DNA of 64,000 nt from Moraxella oblonga NBRC 102422. Its GTDB lineage: Bacteria; Pseudomonadota; Gammaproteobacteria; Pseudomonadales; Moraxellaceae. This document shows positions 27,342 to 36,622 of the stretch, in pieces. Made by a program: the position numbers and the translations under genes. The stretch covers positions 32,981 to 96,980 of the forward strand of contig NZ_BCYQ01000007.1 in NCBI RefSeq assembly GCF_001598275.1. Reading direction: 5' to 3'. The notes below the pieces were generated by a model. The model was not told where the DNA came from and made no database searches. It saw only the letters and a list, made by a program, of their open reading frames with translations. Position 1 is the stretch's first letter, and the number at the start of each line of letters is the position of its first letter.

Positions 27342-27650
27342 ATGCTGACATTTACCGCCACCGAAGCCAAGCAAAATTTTGGCAGATTAACAGATGTCTC
27401 CATGACGCAACCTGTGAGTATCACACGGCAGGGACGTGTGATTTTGGAAGTGATGACGCTACACGAAAAAGAAAGAATCATCGAGGAGCGAGTCAAAGAA
27501 CTGATGTTTGCCCAGTTTGTTGCCAAAGCGGTGCAAGCCAACGAACATTATCAATCCACGAAGCTACACACCACACACCATGAGATGAGAGCGTGGGTAG
27601 AGTTTTTGGTTGCCAACCCCAATGAGAAGCCACCTGTATGCCACAAATAA
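27342..27650 (+). CDS. Phd/YefM family antitoxin
   Basis: A 102-residue antitoxin read from ATG 27342; an ATG 12 bp earlier is possible. The opening LTFTATEAKQNFGRLTDVS and ITRQGRVILEVM match the Phd/YefM DNA-binding fold. The remainder is a helical toxin-binding tail with several His. The toxin start ATG at 27638 overlaps its end by 13 bp, as in many such operons. Confidence 0.85.
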   Translation: MLTFTATEAKQNFGRLTDVSMTQPVSITRQGRVILEVMTLHEKERIIEERVKELMFAQFVAKAVQANEHYQSTKLHTTHHEMRAWVEFLVANPNEKPPVCHK

Positions 27651-27961
27651 TTTATATCTAGTGTATTGGGCAAGATTTTTAAAGGTTGCAAGGATTTTTG
27701 CAAGAAAGTGCACCGCACAAGGTTGCCAAAGCCATGCAAGTGATGTTGGATAAAATTGAGGTGCTTTCAACCCTCCCCAAAATTGGCAAAACCGTGCCGA
27801 ATGACGCCTTGCCAAACCTAAGACAGCTCACGATAAAATGGGGCAAATATGGTTATGTTACTTTGTATTCTTATGATGAAGTTCAAGACGTCATCATCAT
27901 GCAAACCATACGTCACGTTAAAGAACTTGAACCTGAGTTTTTAAGAAATGCCCATGACTAA
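27638..27961 (+). pseudogene. RelE/ParE family toxin, frameshifted
   Basis: The natural start MPQIIYI at 27638 runs into TAG at 27659 and TAA at 27680 in the same frame. From 27686 that frame is open again (LQGFLQESAPHKVAKAM) to 27961. Between about 27661 and 27682 the protein-like sequence VYWARFLK sits in another frame. One base lost near 27659 and one gained in the AAA at 27682-27684 would explain it. The rest (LPKIGKTVPNDALPNLRQL, YVTLYSYDE, IRHVKE) is intact ParE. The toxin is probably inactive, unless these are sequence errors. Confidence 0.65.
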
Positions 27962-27991
27962 AAACAGTCGCAGGACTTTTTGGCATTTAAC

Positions 27992-28918
27992 TCACCTCAC
28001 CCCCAACACCGCCCCCCTAAGCGGTGTATTATCCCAATTTTCCACCGCCCACACAAGTATCGTGTTGGGCTTCTCTTTTTGCAGTTCTGGCGGTGGATTT
28101 TGGCAAAGTAGGCTCAAAGCAGTAAAAAGCAGGTCGCTCACTTTATCAGGCGTACTGGTGTCAATGGGGGTGGCTAAGTTTTGTTTGGAGAGTTTTTGCC
28201 CATCGGCGTTCATCAGTAGGGGCAGATGATAAAAATAATCAGGCATGGGCAGTCCACAGGTTTTGGCGATAAAAAGTTGAGCGACCGTCATTGGCATGAT
28301 GTCAAGCCCACGCATGATGTGACTGATGTTTTGCAAACCATCATCTATGGTACAAGCGATAATGTAGTTGATTATGTTGTTTTGGCGTTTGGCGACCACG
28401 TCTCCAAGACTTCTGGCAGGGTTGTCCCAAATCACCCCCTGAATACCATCATAAAAGGCAGTCAATACATCAGGCAGACATAGGCGGATTTTGTTGTGAG
28501 TCAGTGCTTTATGTAGGCATCGGCGTGGATAAATGGGAGCAAGATTTAAATCTTTGATGTTTAAATCATAAAAGCTCATCGCAGGAATGCAATCATTGGA
28601 TAAGTCTTTGCGAGAGCAGGTGCAATGATAAGTTAGACTTGATAACCTATTTAAGTATTCTTCATAAATGGCAGTGCGAGTTGATTGAAGTAATATCTCA
28701 CCATCTGTATGTAAGCCTAGATTTTCCAAATCTTGCAATATAGATGTGGTGTATGTCGGCTTACACCGCTCCACATCTACATCTTCAATACGTATAAGCC
28801 AACGACCGCCCAAAGATTTGATGTGGCAGTAACTTGCCAACGCAGTCGTAAGCGACCCCAAATGCAGATGCCCTGTGGGAGACGGAGCAAAGCGACCTAT
28901 GGGCGTACGCTGGCTCAT
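27992..28918 (-). CDS. gluQ: Glutamyl-Q tRNA(Asp) synthetase
   Basis: A GluRS paralogue without an anticodon-binding domain that attaches glutamate to queuosine at position 34 of tRNA-Asp. The 308 residues carry the class I motif HLHLG in RFAPSPTGHLHLGSL, a Cys-rich zinc site (CTCSRKDL) and the KMSKS-like KLSKQ. The gene begins directly after the dksA stop, reproducing the common dksA-gluQ arrangement. Confidence 0.93.
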   Translation of the reverse strand: MSQRTPIGRFAPSPTGHLHLGSLTTALASYCHIKSLGGRWLIRIEDVDVERCKPTYTTSILQDLENLGLHTDGEILLQSTRTAIYEEYLNRLSSLTYHCTCSRKDLSNDCIPAMSFYDLNIKDLNLAPIYPRRCLHKALTHNKIRLCLPDVLTAFYDGIQGVIWDNPARSLGDVVAKRQNNIINYIIACTIDDGLQNISHIMRGLDIMPMTVAQLFIAKTCGLPMPDYFYHLPLLMNADGQKLSKQNLATPIDTSTPDKVSDLLFTALSLLCQNPPPELQKEKPNTILVWAVENWDNTPLRGAVLGVR

Positions 28919-29335
28919 TTAGTGTCCGTGATTTTGTTTTTCTTTCATTTCGGACATGGTTTTGCAGTCAATGCATTGGGTGGCGGTGGGGCGAGCTTCT
29001 AGGCGTTTTAGTCCAATCTCTGTACCACAAGTTTCGCAGTAACCATAATCACCAGACTCAATTTCGGCAAGCGATTTTTCAATCTTACGCACCAGTTTAC
29101 GCTCACGGTCACGGGTGCGTAGGGCAAGGGCAAACTCTTCTTCTTGGGTGGCACGGTCATTAATGTCCGCCATTGCTCCTGTTTCTTCGTTGATGTAGTC
29201 TTTGGTGCGTTCAGCTTCGGTTAGTAGTTCGGTTTTCCAATTCACCAAAATATTGCGAAAATGGTCAAGCTGTGCATCAGACATATATTCTTCGTCTTTG
29301 GCGGGAATGTAAGGCGTAAAAGTGGCATCTGCCAT
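28919..29335 (-). CDS. dksA: RNA polymerase-binding transcription factor DksA
   Basis: Binds the RNA polymerase secondary channel and, with ppGpp, adjusts rRNA and amino acid promoters. The 138 residues form a coiled coil whose tip carries the DINDRATQEEEF motif (acidic Asp pair near residue 77) and a four-Cys zinc finger CETCG...CIDC near the C-terminus. A good ribosome-binding site (AAGGACGAC) is present. It is 85 bp downstream of the CpdA-like gene and abuts gluQ. Confidence 0.96.
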   Translation of the reverse strand: MADATFTPYIPAKDEEYMSDAQLDHFRNILVNWKTELLTEAERTKDYINEETGAMADINDRATQEEEFALALRTRDRERKLVRKIEKSLAEIESGDYGYCETCGTEIGLKRLEARPTATQCIDCKTMSEMKEKQNHGH

Positions 29336-29420
29336 GTGTCGTCCTTAAAAAGCAAAAAATTTGGTGATAAATGGGGGCTTGGCTGATTTTTTCAAGTAAA
29401 ATCATAAAAAAATTGGTGTT

Positions 29421-30221
29421 TTATGACATTAGGCGATAAATTTGTGTGTCCAATTTTCCATTATCATGCAATCTCACCAAGCGAAATCCACTTGCTAGTG
29501 TATCTATCCCAAATTTATCTTGGTGGGGGGTAAACTGCCTTGATGTGGCAGGGCAGGTATAAAGCGTGCCGTGAGTATTTGGTAAAATGTGTGCTTGATG
29601 AACATGACCACAGATGATGTGAGGTGGGTGCAGGGTGTGGGCTAGCACCTGCCAAAACTTATCATGGTTTTTTAATATATGTGCATCTATCCACGCCGAG
29701 CCGACAGAGGTAGGGTGGTGGTGTAGGGCGATGAGGGTGGGTAGGTTGTGTGCGACATTTGTCTTTAAGAAGTCTAAATTTTTATCATCAAGTTGTCCAT
29801 AAATTTGCCCGTTTACCGCAGAATTGACCGCCAAAATCTGCCAAGTAGTGTGGGGTAGCTCAATCAGTAGGCGATGATTTTTTATGAGTCGCTCATCGGC
29901 TGGTATGGGTAAAAATGTCCGCTCATCAAAAGGCAAATCATGTCCAATCTCATGCGTAACGTCATGGTTGCCTGCCAGACATAAAAAGGGAATGTTTGTA
30001 TTTTTTAATACATCAAACAGCCAATCATAAATCTCTCCCACGCCGTCATTAACCAAATCGCCTGTCAGTAATAATAAATTAGGCTTGTGGGTCAAAGCCA
30101 AATCTAGCACCGATAAAAATTTATCAAAACTATGTTCGTCATGCTTTGATAAATGCAAATCGCTGATTTGGGCGATGATAAAATCATGGGGGGCGGATAA
30201 GTAGGTGGGGTAAGTTATCAT
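29421..30221 (-). CDS. cpdA: Calcineurin-like phosphodiesterase, CpdA-like
   Basis: Probably hydrolyses 3',5'-cAMP. From ATG 30221 it has 266 residues; an ATG at 30263 adds 14 without homology. The metal motifs are complete: ISDLHLS (D-x-H), TGDLVNDG, AGNHDVTHE, ALHHHPT and CGHVHQAH. These, together with the class III cyclic nucleotide phosphodiesterase layout, favour CpdA over other phosphoesterases, but substrate is inferred. Confidence 0.8.
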   Translation of the reverse strand: MITYPTYLSAPHDFIIAQISDLHLSKHDEHSFDKFLSVLDLALTHKPNLLLLTGDLVNDGVGEIYDWLFDVLKNTNIPFLCLAGNHDVTHEIGHDLPFDERTFLPIPADERLIKNHRLLIELPHTTWQILAVNSAVNGQIYGQLDDKNLDFLKTNVAHNLPTLIALHHHPTSVGSAWIDAHILKNHDKFWQVLAHTLHPPHIICGHVHQAHILPNTHGTLYTCPATSRQFTPHQDKFGIDTLASGFRLVRLHDNGKLDTQIYRLMS

Positions 30222-30247
30222 GTTTAAAATTGGTTGATAAAAAGTAG

Positions 30248-30264
30248 GGTGCGTATTATGCACC
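30248..30264. repeat. Palindrome near the left end of the 30.3-30.8 kb gene
   Basis: GGTGCGTATTATGCACC, a 17 bp near-palindrome. A closely related perfect palindrome lies at 30836-30852 on the other side of the gene. Confidence 0.75.
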
Positions 30265-30288
30265 GTTTTAACCAGATTTCCAATTAAA

Positions 30289-30816
30289 TTAAGCTAATTC
30301 TTCATTGACAATCTCAAACTCTCTTCCATTATTATCAATTAAATTAATTACCAATGCATCAAAACCATTGTTTTGCAAGGTTTCAAAATTGATAATTTCT
30401 CCATTTATCAATTCAATTTCACCATTATCATTGATAAAATCTTCTTTTTCTTCAACATAATCAATACCATAGAATATTTCAAATTTAACAGAATACAAAT
30501 CATCGCTCAATTTGACTAATGGGCGATTTTCTATTTGTTGATTGCTATATTCATCACAAAACATTGCGTTATAGCCGTATTCTGTGCCGTCAAATAAAAC
30601 AATTCTTTCATTGCTGACTGGTTCAATAGCAATAACTAATTGTGGAGCAAAATCAGTTTGTACAATTACTTTATCATCATCAGATAAAAATTCGCCATAA
30701 TACTCAATGATAAATTTATCTTTTCCATTACTTGCAATTAAATCAAAACAAGTAATTGTTTCGTCTTTAACTGTGCTATTTTGTGTAAAAGAAGTTAAAT
30801 AGGTCGGCATAAACAT
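30289..30816 (-). CDS. Hypothetical acidic protein, immunity-like
   Basis: The 175-residue acidic soluble protein has no signal peptide or membrane segment. It is strongly AT-rich compared with its neighbours and is flanked by matching 17 bp palindromes at 30248 and 30836. It sits next to a SMI1/KNR4-type gene. Single small acidic proteins beside SUKH genes are often immunity proteins against polymorphic toxins; that is only a contextual guess. No toxin gene is nearby. Confidence 0.65.
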   Translation of the reverse strand: MFMPTYLTSFTQNSTVKDETITCFDLIASNGKDKFIIEYYGEFLSDDDKVIVQTDFAPQLVIAIEPVSNERIVLFDGTEYGYNAMFCDEYSNQQIENRPLVKLSDDLYSVKFEIFYGIDYVEEKEDFINDNGEIELINGEIINFETLQNNGFDALVINLIDNNGREFEIVNEELA

Positions 30817-30835
30817 TTAAAAATCTCCAAATTTT

Positions 30836-30852
30836 GGTGCGTAATACGCACC
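30836..30852. repeat. Perfect palindrome near the right end of the 30.3-30.8 kb gene
   Basis: GGTGCGTAATACGCACC is a perfect inverted repeat around one base, differing from the 30248 copy at two positions. Confidence 0.8.
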
Positions 30853-30866
30853 GAATTATTCAAAAT

Positions 30867-31457
30867 CTATACCTCATCAGCCCGAACAATACCTTCATAT
30901 TCTGGGTGAATAATATATTCATCATTTTCCAAATCGGTGGCAAATTTTTCAAATAAGGCTTTTAAAGAAGTGGCTTCCAATGTGCGACTTGGTTCGTCAT
31001 GCCACATTTGAATGATTTGTCCAACTGTGCCAGTGTTACTTGGGTCAAGGTCAATCATTTTGCTATCACCACAACCATTTCCTGTTAATGGTATCCATTT
31101 TGGATTAAACCAAAAATTGGATTTGATTTCGTCATTTTCAGGTTCACAACCATAATCATTATTTTCGTCATCTTTAAAATGACCGCCATTATATAAGTCT
31201 ATCCAAACTTGATATTCACTGATAATATTATCAATGGAAAACCAAACTTCATCAATAAAAACGCCATTATTATCTGAGCCATTATGGATACGATAGATTT
31301 CTTTAAATTCATTAGGCAAGGCAAAACCCAACACCTTTTCTAATTTAGCAAAATCATCATCACTTGCACCGTCATTAAAAGATAAATCAACATCACTTTG
31401 ATGATATTCTTTTAAACGAGCAAATTGGGCGTGAATGCGGTTAAAGATTTGTTGCAT
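30867..31457 (-). CDS. SMI1/KNR4 (SUKH) family protein
   Basis: A 196-residue protein with SUKH-fold motifs: ASDDDFAKLEKVLGFALPNEFKEIYRIHNG near the N-terminus, FNPKWIPLTGNGCGDSKMIDLDP in the middle and EATSLKALFEKFATDLE late. Bacterial SUKH proteins frequently give immunity to contact-dependent or secreted toxins. The gene is AT-rich and 50 bp upstream of the other immunity-like gene on the same strand, so they may be one transcript. No cognate toxin is visible. Confidence 0.85.
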   Translation of the reverse strand: MQQIFNRIHAQFARLKEYHQSDVDLSFNDGASDDDFAKLEKVLGFALPNEFKEIYRIHNGSDNNGVFIDEVWFSIDNIISEYQVWIDLYNGGHFKDDENNDYGCEPENDEIKSNFWFNPKWIPLTGNGCGDSKMIDLDPSNTGTVGQIIQMWHDEPSRTLEATSLKALFEKFATDLENDEYIIHPEYEGIVRADEV

Positions 31458-31498
31458 ATTGATTTTTCCAAAAGATGTGAATGGATTTTATTAAAATG

Positions 31499-32299
31499 TC
31501 ATGATTTGCCAAACACCTTTCCCACCCCAAACACCCCAAAAAACCCCACCGCCAATGTCATGACAATGGCAAGCCCTGTTTGTACATCTAGCCACACGCT
31601 CCCCCATACACCTGTTGTTACGGCGATTTGGGCGATGATGATGGCAAAGATGACCATTTGGGCGGGTGAATGGGCAAGCAGGCGAGCGATGAGTGCAGGT
31701 AGGACAAGTAGCCCTGTGATGAGCAAACTCCCTACTGCTTGAAGTGCCACCGCACAAAAGCCTGCCAAAAGCCCCATAAAAAAGAGCTGTTGTGTTTTGG
31801 GGTTGACCCCTGTGATGATGGCTAGGGCTTCTGAGGTGGCAAGTTTTACTTGTTTTTGCCAAATCCAACCCAAAAAACCAAGCCCTACAACCACCATGAC
31901 AATAAGGCGTGGCAAATCTTTCCAATCCATGTCAAGAAGGCTACCAAATAAAAAACCTAGCACATTGGCTTGTTGCTGGGTGAGCTGGGTGAGTGTCAAA
32001 AGTCCCAAGCATAAAAGCGACACCGCCATGACTGACAGTGTGGCATCATTGGGTAGGCGTTTGTCTTGTAATAGCATGAGTGCTACCACAACCAACACAC
32101 TCACTACGCCCACACCCACATCAGCAGGGATAGACAGCCATGCTCCTACCGCCACCCCAAGCAATGCTCCATGAGAAAGCGTGTCGGCAAAAAACGCCAT
32201 ACGTCTCCACAATACCAGACAGCCAAGTGGGGCAGAGAGTAGGGCAAGCAGTGAGCCTGCTATCCAAGCAGGAGCGATAATCGGTAGCCAATCATTCAT
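31499..32299 (-). CDS. znuB: Zinc ABC transporter permease ZnuB
   Basis: Membrane permease of the high-affinity zinc importer. The product has 266 residues from ATG 32299 (MNDWLPIIAPAWIAGSLLALL), with seven or eight hydrophobic helices. The ABC-3 family motif LWRRMAFFADTLSHGALLG is near the N-terminus and AVALQAVGSLLITGLLVLPALIA is late. An in-frame extension to 32392 overlaps znuC and is unlikely. Starts 10 bp after znuC. Confidence 0.92.
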   Translation of the reverse strand: MNDWLPIIAPAWIAGSLLALLSAPLGCLVLWRRMAFFADTLSHGALLGVAVGAWLSIPADVGVGVVSVLVVVALMLLQDKRLPNDATLSVMAVSLLCLGLLTLTQLTQQQANVLGFLFGSLLDMDWKDLPRLIVMVVVGLGFLGWIWQKQVKLATSEALAIITGVNPKTQQLFFMGLLAGFCAVALQAVGSLLITGLLVLPALIARLLAHSPAQMVIFAIIIAQIAVTTGVWGSVWLDVQTGLAIVMTLAVGFFGVFGVGKVFGKS

Positions 32300-32309
32300 G
32301 AATATCAAA

Positions 32310-33056
32310 TTAGTGCGTATGCTGACAATGGTCGTGGTGGTGAATATAGGGGCTTTGGTGGTTTGTATGGTATTGTCCAAAAAGTGCCACAAACTCTGGC
32401 AGGTGAGCGATGTCGGACGGCACGCCTTGACAGCAGACGTGTTTGTTTAGGCAGACCACTCGCCGTGTGCCTTTCATTACCCAATGCAAATCATGTGAGA
32501 CAACGAGCATGGCACATGCCAAAAATGGTGGCAAGCCATCAATAAACGCATAAAGCAACTCTTCGCTATCAGGGTCAAGCCCTTGCATGGGTTCGTCTAG
32601 GATAAGTAAGTTGGGTTTGTCAAGCAATGCCCGAGCCATGAGTACTCTTTGGGTTTCTCCCCCTGATAAATGATGAATTTGGCGGTCAAGTAGGGGGGCG
32701 AGTATCAATTTATCCAGCACAAACGCACGTTCATCGCTAGACAAACGCTTGGGGCTCGCTTGGGCGATTAAATCTTTGACACGCAAAGGTAAAATGGTTG
32801 GTACGCTAAATTTTTGGGGGACATAGCTTATCACGCCTGTGCGGTTATCAATTCGCCCTGTGGTGGGTTTGTTTAAGCCCAAAATCAGCTTGACAAGTGT
32901 GGACTTGCCTGCTCCATTTGGACCTATCAAACTCACCATTTCACCCTTATTAATCGTAAGCGACACGTCTGTTAGGATTTTTTGTGAACCAATATGAAAA
33001 CTGACGTTGTCTAGGATTAATAAAGCATCTTGTGTGGGCGATTTAGCGACAGGCAC
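32310..33056 (-). CDS. znuC: Zinc ABC transporter ATPase ZnuC
   Basis: ATPase of the zinc importer. I place the start at GTG 33056, which overlaps the zur stop by 14 bp and gives 248 residues; an ATG at 33119 would overlap zur by 77 bp. Walker A GPNGAGKST, signature LSGGETQR, Walker B LLILDEPMQGLD and the switch His in VVSHDLHW are intact. The C-terminus is His-rich (HHHDHCQHTH), common in zinc systems and possibly metal-binding. Confidence 0.92.
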   Translation of the reverse strand: MPVAKSPTQDALLILDNVSFHIGSQKILTDVSLTINKGEMVSLIGPNGAGKSTLVKLILGLNKPTTGRIDNRTGVISYVPQKFSVPTILPLRVKDLIAQASPKRLSSDERAFVLDKLILAPLLDRQIHHLSGGETQRVLMARALLDKPNLLILDEPMQGLDPDSEELLYAFIDGLPPFLACAMLVVSHDLHWVMKGTRRVVCLNKHVCCQGVPSDIAHLPEFVALFGQYHTNHQSPYIHHHDHCQHTH

Positions 33057-33549
33057 GGCATACGCCTTTGAGTTCAATGACGGCACGCTCAATCTCAAAA
33101 CCTGCATCATTTTTGGCAAATTCGGTGATGCCGTCTACAGGAACGTTGGAGCATTCTTCTACACTGTCGCATTTTTGGCAAATTAAAAAGGCAGCAACAT
33201 GCTGTGAACGAGGGTGGCAACATGGCACATAAGCGTTCATGGAGCTTAGTTGGTGTATTAGCCCCTCGTTAAGTAAAAATTCTAGTGAGCGGTAAATGGT
33301 TGGTGGAGCGATATTTTTGTTTTTTGCTCCTGATGAATGGCGACTGCTTTGTAAGGCACTAATCAAATCGTATGCCCCAAGCGGTTTTTTTGCTTCTAAA
33401 ATCAAGTTGTACACTTCTTCACGTAAAGGCGTAAAACGTACCCCCCGAGCTTCGCAATGGGCTTTGGCATCTTGCATACGTTCGGCGATGTTGTGGTGTT
33501 GGTGGACATTGTGGTGGTGGTCGCAATGGCAGGCGTGGTTGTGATTCAT
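33043..33549 (-). CDS. zur: Zinc uptake regulator Zur (Fur family)
   Basis: Zinc-responsive repressor. The start at ATG 33549 gives 168 residues; the open frame upstream lies in the promoter region. It has a His-rich N-terminal arm (HACHCDHHHNVHQHHN), a winged helix (RFTPLREEVYNLILEAKKPLGAYDLI, PPTIYRSLEFLLNEGL), and structural zinc cysteine pairs CQKC and CRAC. It leads the zur-znuC-znuB operon facing znuA across a Zur-box-like palindrome, so it likely represses itself and uptake genes. Confidence 0.92.
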   Translation of the reverse strand: MNHNHACHCDHHHNVHQHHNIAERMQDAKAHCEARGVRFTPLREEVYNLILEAKKPLGAYDLISALQSSRHSSGAKNKNIAPPTIYRSLEFLLNEGLIHQLSSMNAYVPCCHPRSQHVAAFLICQKCDSVEECSNVPVDGITEFAKNDAGFEIERAVIELKGVCRACR

Positions 33550-33581
33550 GGAGTACCTTAACAAAAAATGACATTTGGGCA

Positions 33582-33604
33582 ATGATGTTATTTTATAACT
33601 AAAA
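33582..33604. promoter_or_regulatory. Zur-box-like operator between zur and znuA
   Basis: The core GTTATTTTATAAC (33587-33599) is a palindrome with 5 bp arms and closely matches the centre of the gammaproteobacterial Zur box (GTTATAwTATAAC). It sits between the divergent zur and znuA starts, upstream of a TATAAT at 33641-33646 that suits znuA. Confidence 0.75.
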
Positions 33605-33680
33605 ATTAGGACAAATCCTATCATCATCGGCAAATTATGATATAATCTTGCAAATTTTATGCCAAATGATGAGTAACAAG

Positions 33681-34529
33681 ATGATGAAATTGAACAATTT
33701 GACAAAAAAAATAGCATGCCTAAGCATTCTTTTTTTGGCAACTGCGGTGCAAGCAGGTACAGTAACGGTTAGTAATTATCCATTAGCACTTTTATCCAAT
33801 GCCGTTACCGAAGGCGACACACCAGCCCAAGTTCTATTGTCGGCTGGTGATGTTGGTCATCATGGCAGTTTGTCGCCAAGTGGGGTCAAACTCATCAAAG
33901 ACAGTCAGTTTGTGGTGTGGTTTGGGCAAGAGTTAGAACAAAATCTAGTCAGTCAACTAAATTTAGCGCCCAATGCCATTTCACTATACCGTTTCAAGGC
34001 GTTTCACCGTTTGCCACTTCGGGAGTTGGACGGCACACCTCGCCCAAACACCTTTGACCCACACATCTGGCTAGACCCAAACAATGCCAAAGCCATTGTG
34101 CGAGCATTGGCGGTAATACACACCCACGCCAATCCCACTAAAAAAGAGCTATATCACGCCAATGCCAAAAAATTTGCCGAACGCATGGATAAGGCGGTCT
34201 TGGATATGGCAAACCAAAAAACTATGTCTTATTGGGCGTATCATGATTCGTATCAATATTTAGAAAACTTTGTCAAAATTCGCTTTGCAGGTGGGCTGAC
34301 CCCCGACCACCATTTATCACCAAAAGCAAGTCAAATCAGACATTTAACTACTACCCGACCCAGCACTCATATGTGTCTGCTATCACAAGGCAACGTTTCG
34401 GCAGGCATCATCAATAAACTGGGCAACACAAGCGTGCTTGTTGCCCAAGAAGACATGTCAGATGGCAAGGACTTTGTGGCGGTCTGGCAAAAATTGGCAC
34501 AAGATGTCAATCGCTGTGTAGGACGATAA
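33681..34529 (+). CDS. znuA: Zinc ABC transporter substrate-binding protein ZnuA
   Basis: Periplasmic zinc-binding component. From ATG 33681 there are 282 residues; other in-frame ATGs exist at 33666 and 33669. The signal peptide ends near AVQA-GTV. Metal ligands are visible as GDVGHHGSLSPS, FDPHIWLDPNNA and AYHDSYQYLE, each contributing a His, with a late Glu/Asp likely in EDMSDG. The long His-rich loop of some ZnuA proteins is missing, although the zinc-system setting is clear. Confidence 0.9.
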   Translation: MMKLNNLTKKIACLSILFLATAVQAGTVTVSNYPLALLSNAVTEGDTPAQVLLSAGDVGHHGSLSPSGVKLIKDSQFVVWFGQELEQNLVSQLNLAPNAISLYRFKAFHRLPLRELDGTPRPNTFDPHIWLDPNNAKAIVRALAVIHTHANPTKKELYHANAKKFAERMDKAVLDMANQKTMSYWAYHDSYQYLENFVKIRFAGGLTPDHHLSPKASQIRHLTTTRPSTHMCLLSQGNVSAGIINKLGNTSVLVAQEDMSDGKDFVAVWQKLAQDVNRCVGR

Positions 34530-34637
34530 TTTGATAAAAATGAATTATTTGCCAAATGCGATGAGATTTTTTAAATTTATCAATCAGCAAACCGGTATTT
34601 TATTTAAAAATGTTAGTTATTTTTAAATAAATAGTCC

Positions 34638-34666
34638 TTGCCAGTTGCCCAAAAACTTTTTATAAT
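34638..34666 (+). promoter_or_regulatory. Promoter of the atp operon
   Basis: TTGCCA at 34638-34643 and TATAAT at 34661-34666 with a 17 bp spacer, 30 bp before atpI. Confidence 0.7.
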
Positions 34667-34695
34667 GAACCGATTTACCAAAAGTAGAGTAACTG

Positions 34696-35091
34696 ATGAC
34701 AAAACCTGCACGGCAAAACCAGCAAGCACGGATTTTTGCTTTGCAGAAGCAACAAAGCTGGATAGTGTTGGCATGGATTGTGATTGCCATCGCTGTTGAT
34801 ATGGTTGTGGGTGTAGGTTTGTTGAGTGCAAAAAGTTTTAGCATGGGTGTGTTGCTTTCTTATATAACACAATCTACTTTTACTTTTATTGCCTACCAAA
34901 AAACAGGGGCGAAGGTACGTCAAGCCATCATGCTTAACATGTATTTGGGTCAGATGGTAAAATGGCTTGCCACATTGATGGGCTTTGCATTGATTTTTGT
35001 TTTTATCAAACCTATCATCGCCTTGTTAGTGGTGGTTGGTTATCTTGTCATGCAAATAACACATATTGTGGTGATGTGGCGATTTTTGTAA
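34696..35091 (+). CDS. atpI: ATP synthase protein I
   Basis: A 131-residue membrane protein with four hydrophobic helices, first of the atp operon, fitting AtpI/UncI in size and position. AtpI has been implicated in assembling the c-ring, though it is not essential in E. coli. A 265 bp gap separates it from atpB. Confidence 0.85.
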   Translation: MTKPARQNQQARIFALQKQQSWIVLAWIVIAIAVDMVVGVGLLSAKSFSMGVLLSYITQSTFTFIAYQKTGAKVRQAIMLNMYLGQMVKWLATLMGFALIFVFIKPIIALLVVVGYLVMQITHIVVMWRFL

Positions 35092-35173
35092 TTATTTTGT
35101 ATTTACAAAAGTGGCATAATACTCACTTTTGAAAAAAAATTGCAAAAATTCGGTAAGAAAAACACATTTTCTC

Positions 35174-35202
35174 TTTACATATTGCTTTTGGTAAAGTAAG
35201 AT
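35174..35202 (+). promoter_or_regulatory. Possible internal promoter before atpB
   Basis: TTTACA at 35174-35179 and TAAGAT at 35197-35202, 17 bp apart, in the 265 bp atpI-atpB gap. It would allow atpBEFHAGDC expression apart from atpI. Confidence 0.4.
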
Positions 35203-35347
35203 ACACGGGTGTTATAGACACAATTTTTGATGATAAAATTATTAAAATTTTTTTGTATTTTAATTGATTTTTTAGATTGTGTTTATTAAGATATTTAAAA
35301 TTAATGGTTATTTAGGCGTGTTTTTCTAAATGCGTCCTCATGAATAA

Positions 35348-36226
<879 letters not shown>

Positions 36227-36274
36227 TTTAAACTTAAACTTTTTAAACTCTAACCCCTTCAATAGGTCATTTAA

Positions 36275-36532
<258 letters not shown>

Positions 36533-36559
36533 TGAAGTTTGGTTTGACGTTCATTTCTT

Positions 36560-36582
36560 GTCGGTTGATGTTTATCACCGAC
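36560..36582 (+). promoter_or_regulatory. Hairpin between atpE and atpF
   Basis: Arms GTCGGT-T-GAT and ATC-ACCGAC with a short loop and one bulged T, no T-run. Its position just after the c-subunit gene suggests mRNA stabilisation or partial attenuation. Confidence 0.55.
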
Positions 36583-36622
36583 CGGAAGTGAAACCTGACT
36601 TTCACTAACAACGAGGTGTTGG

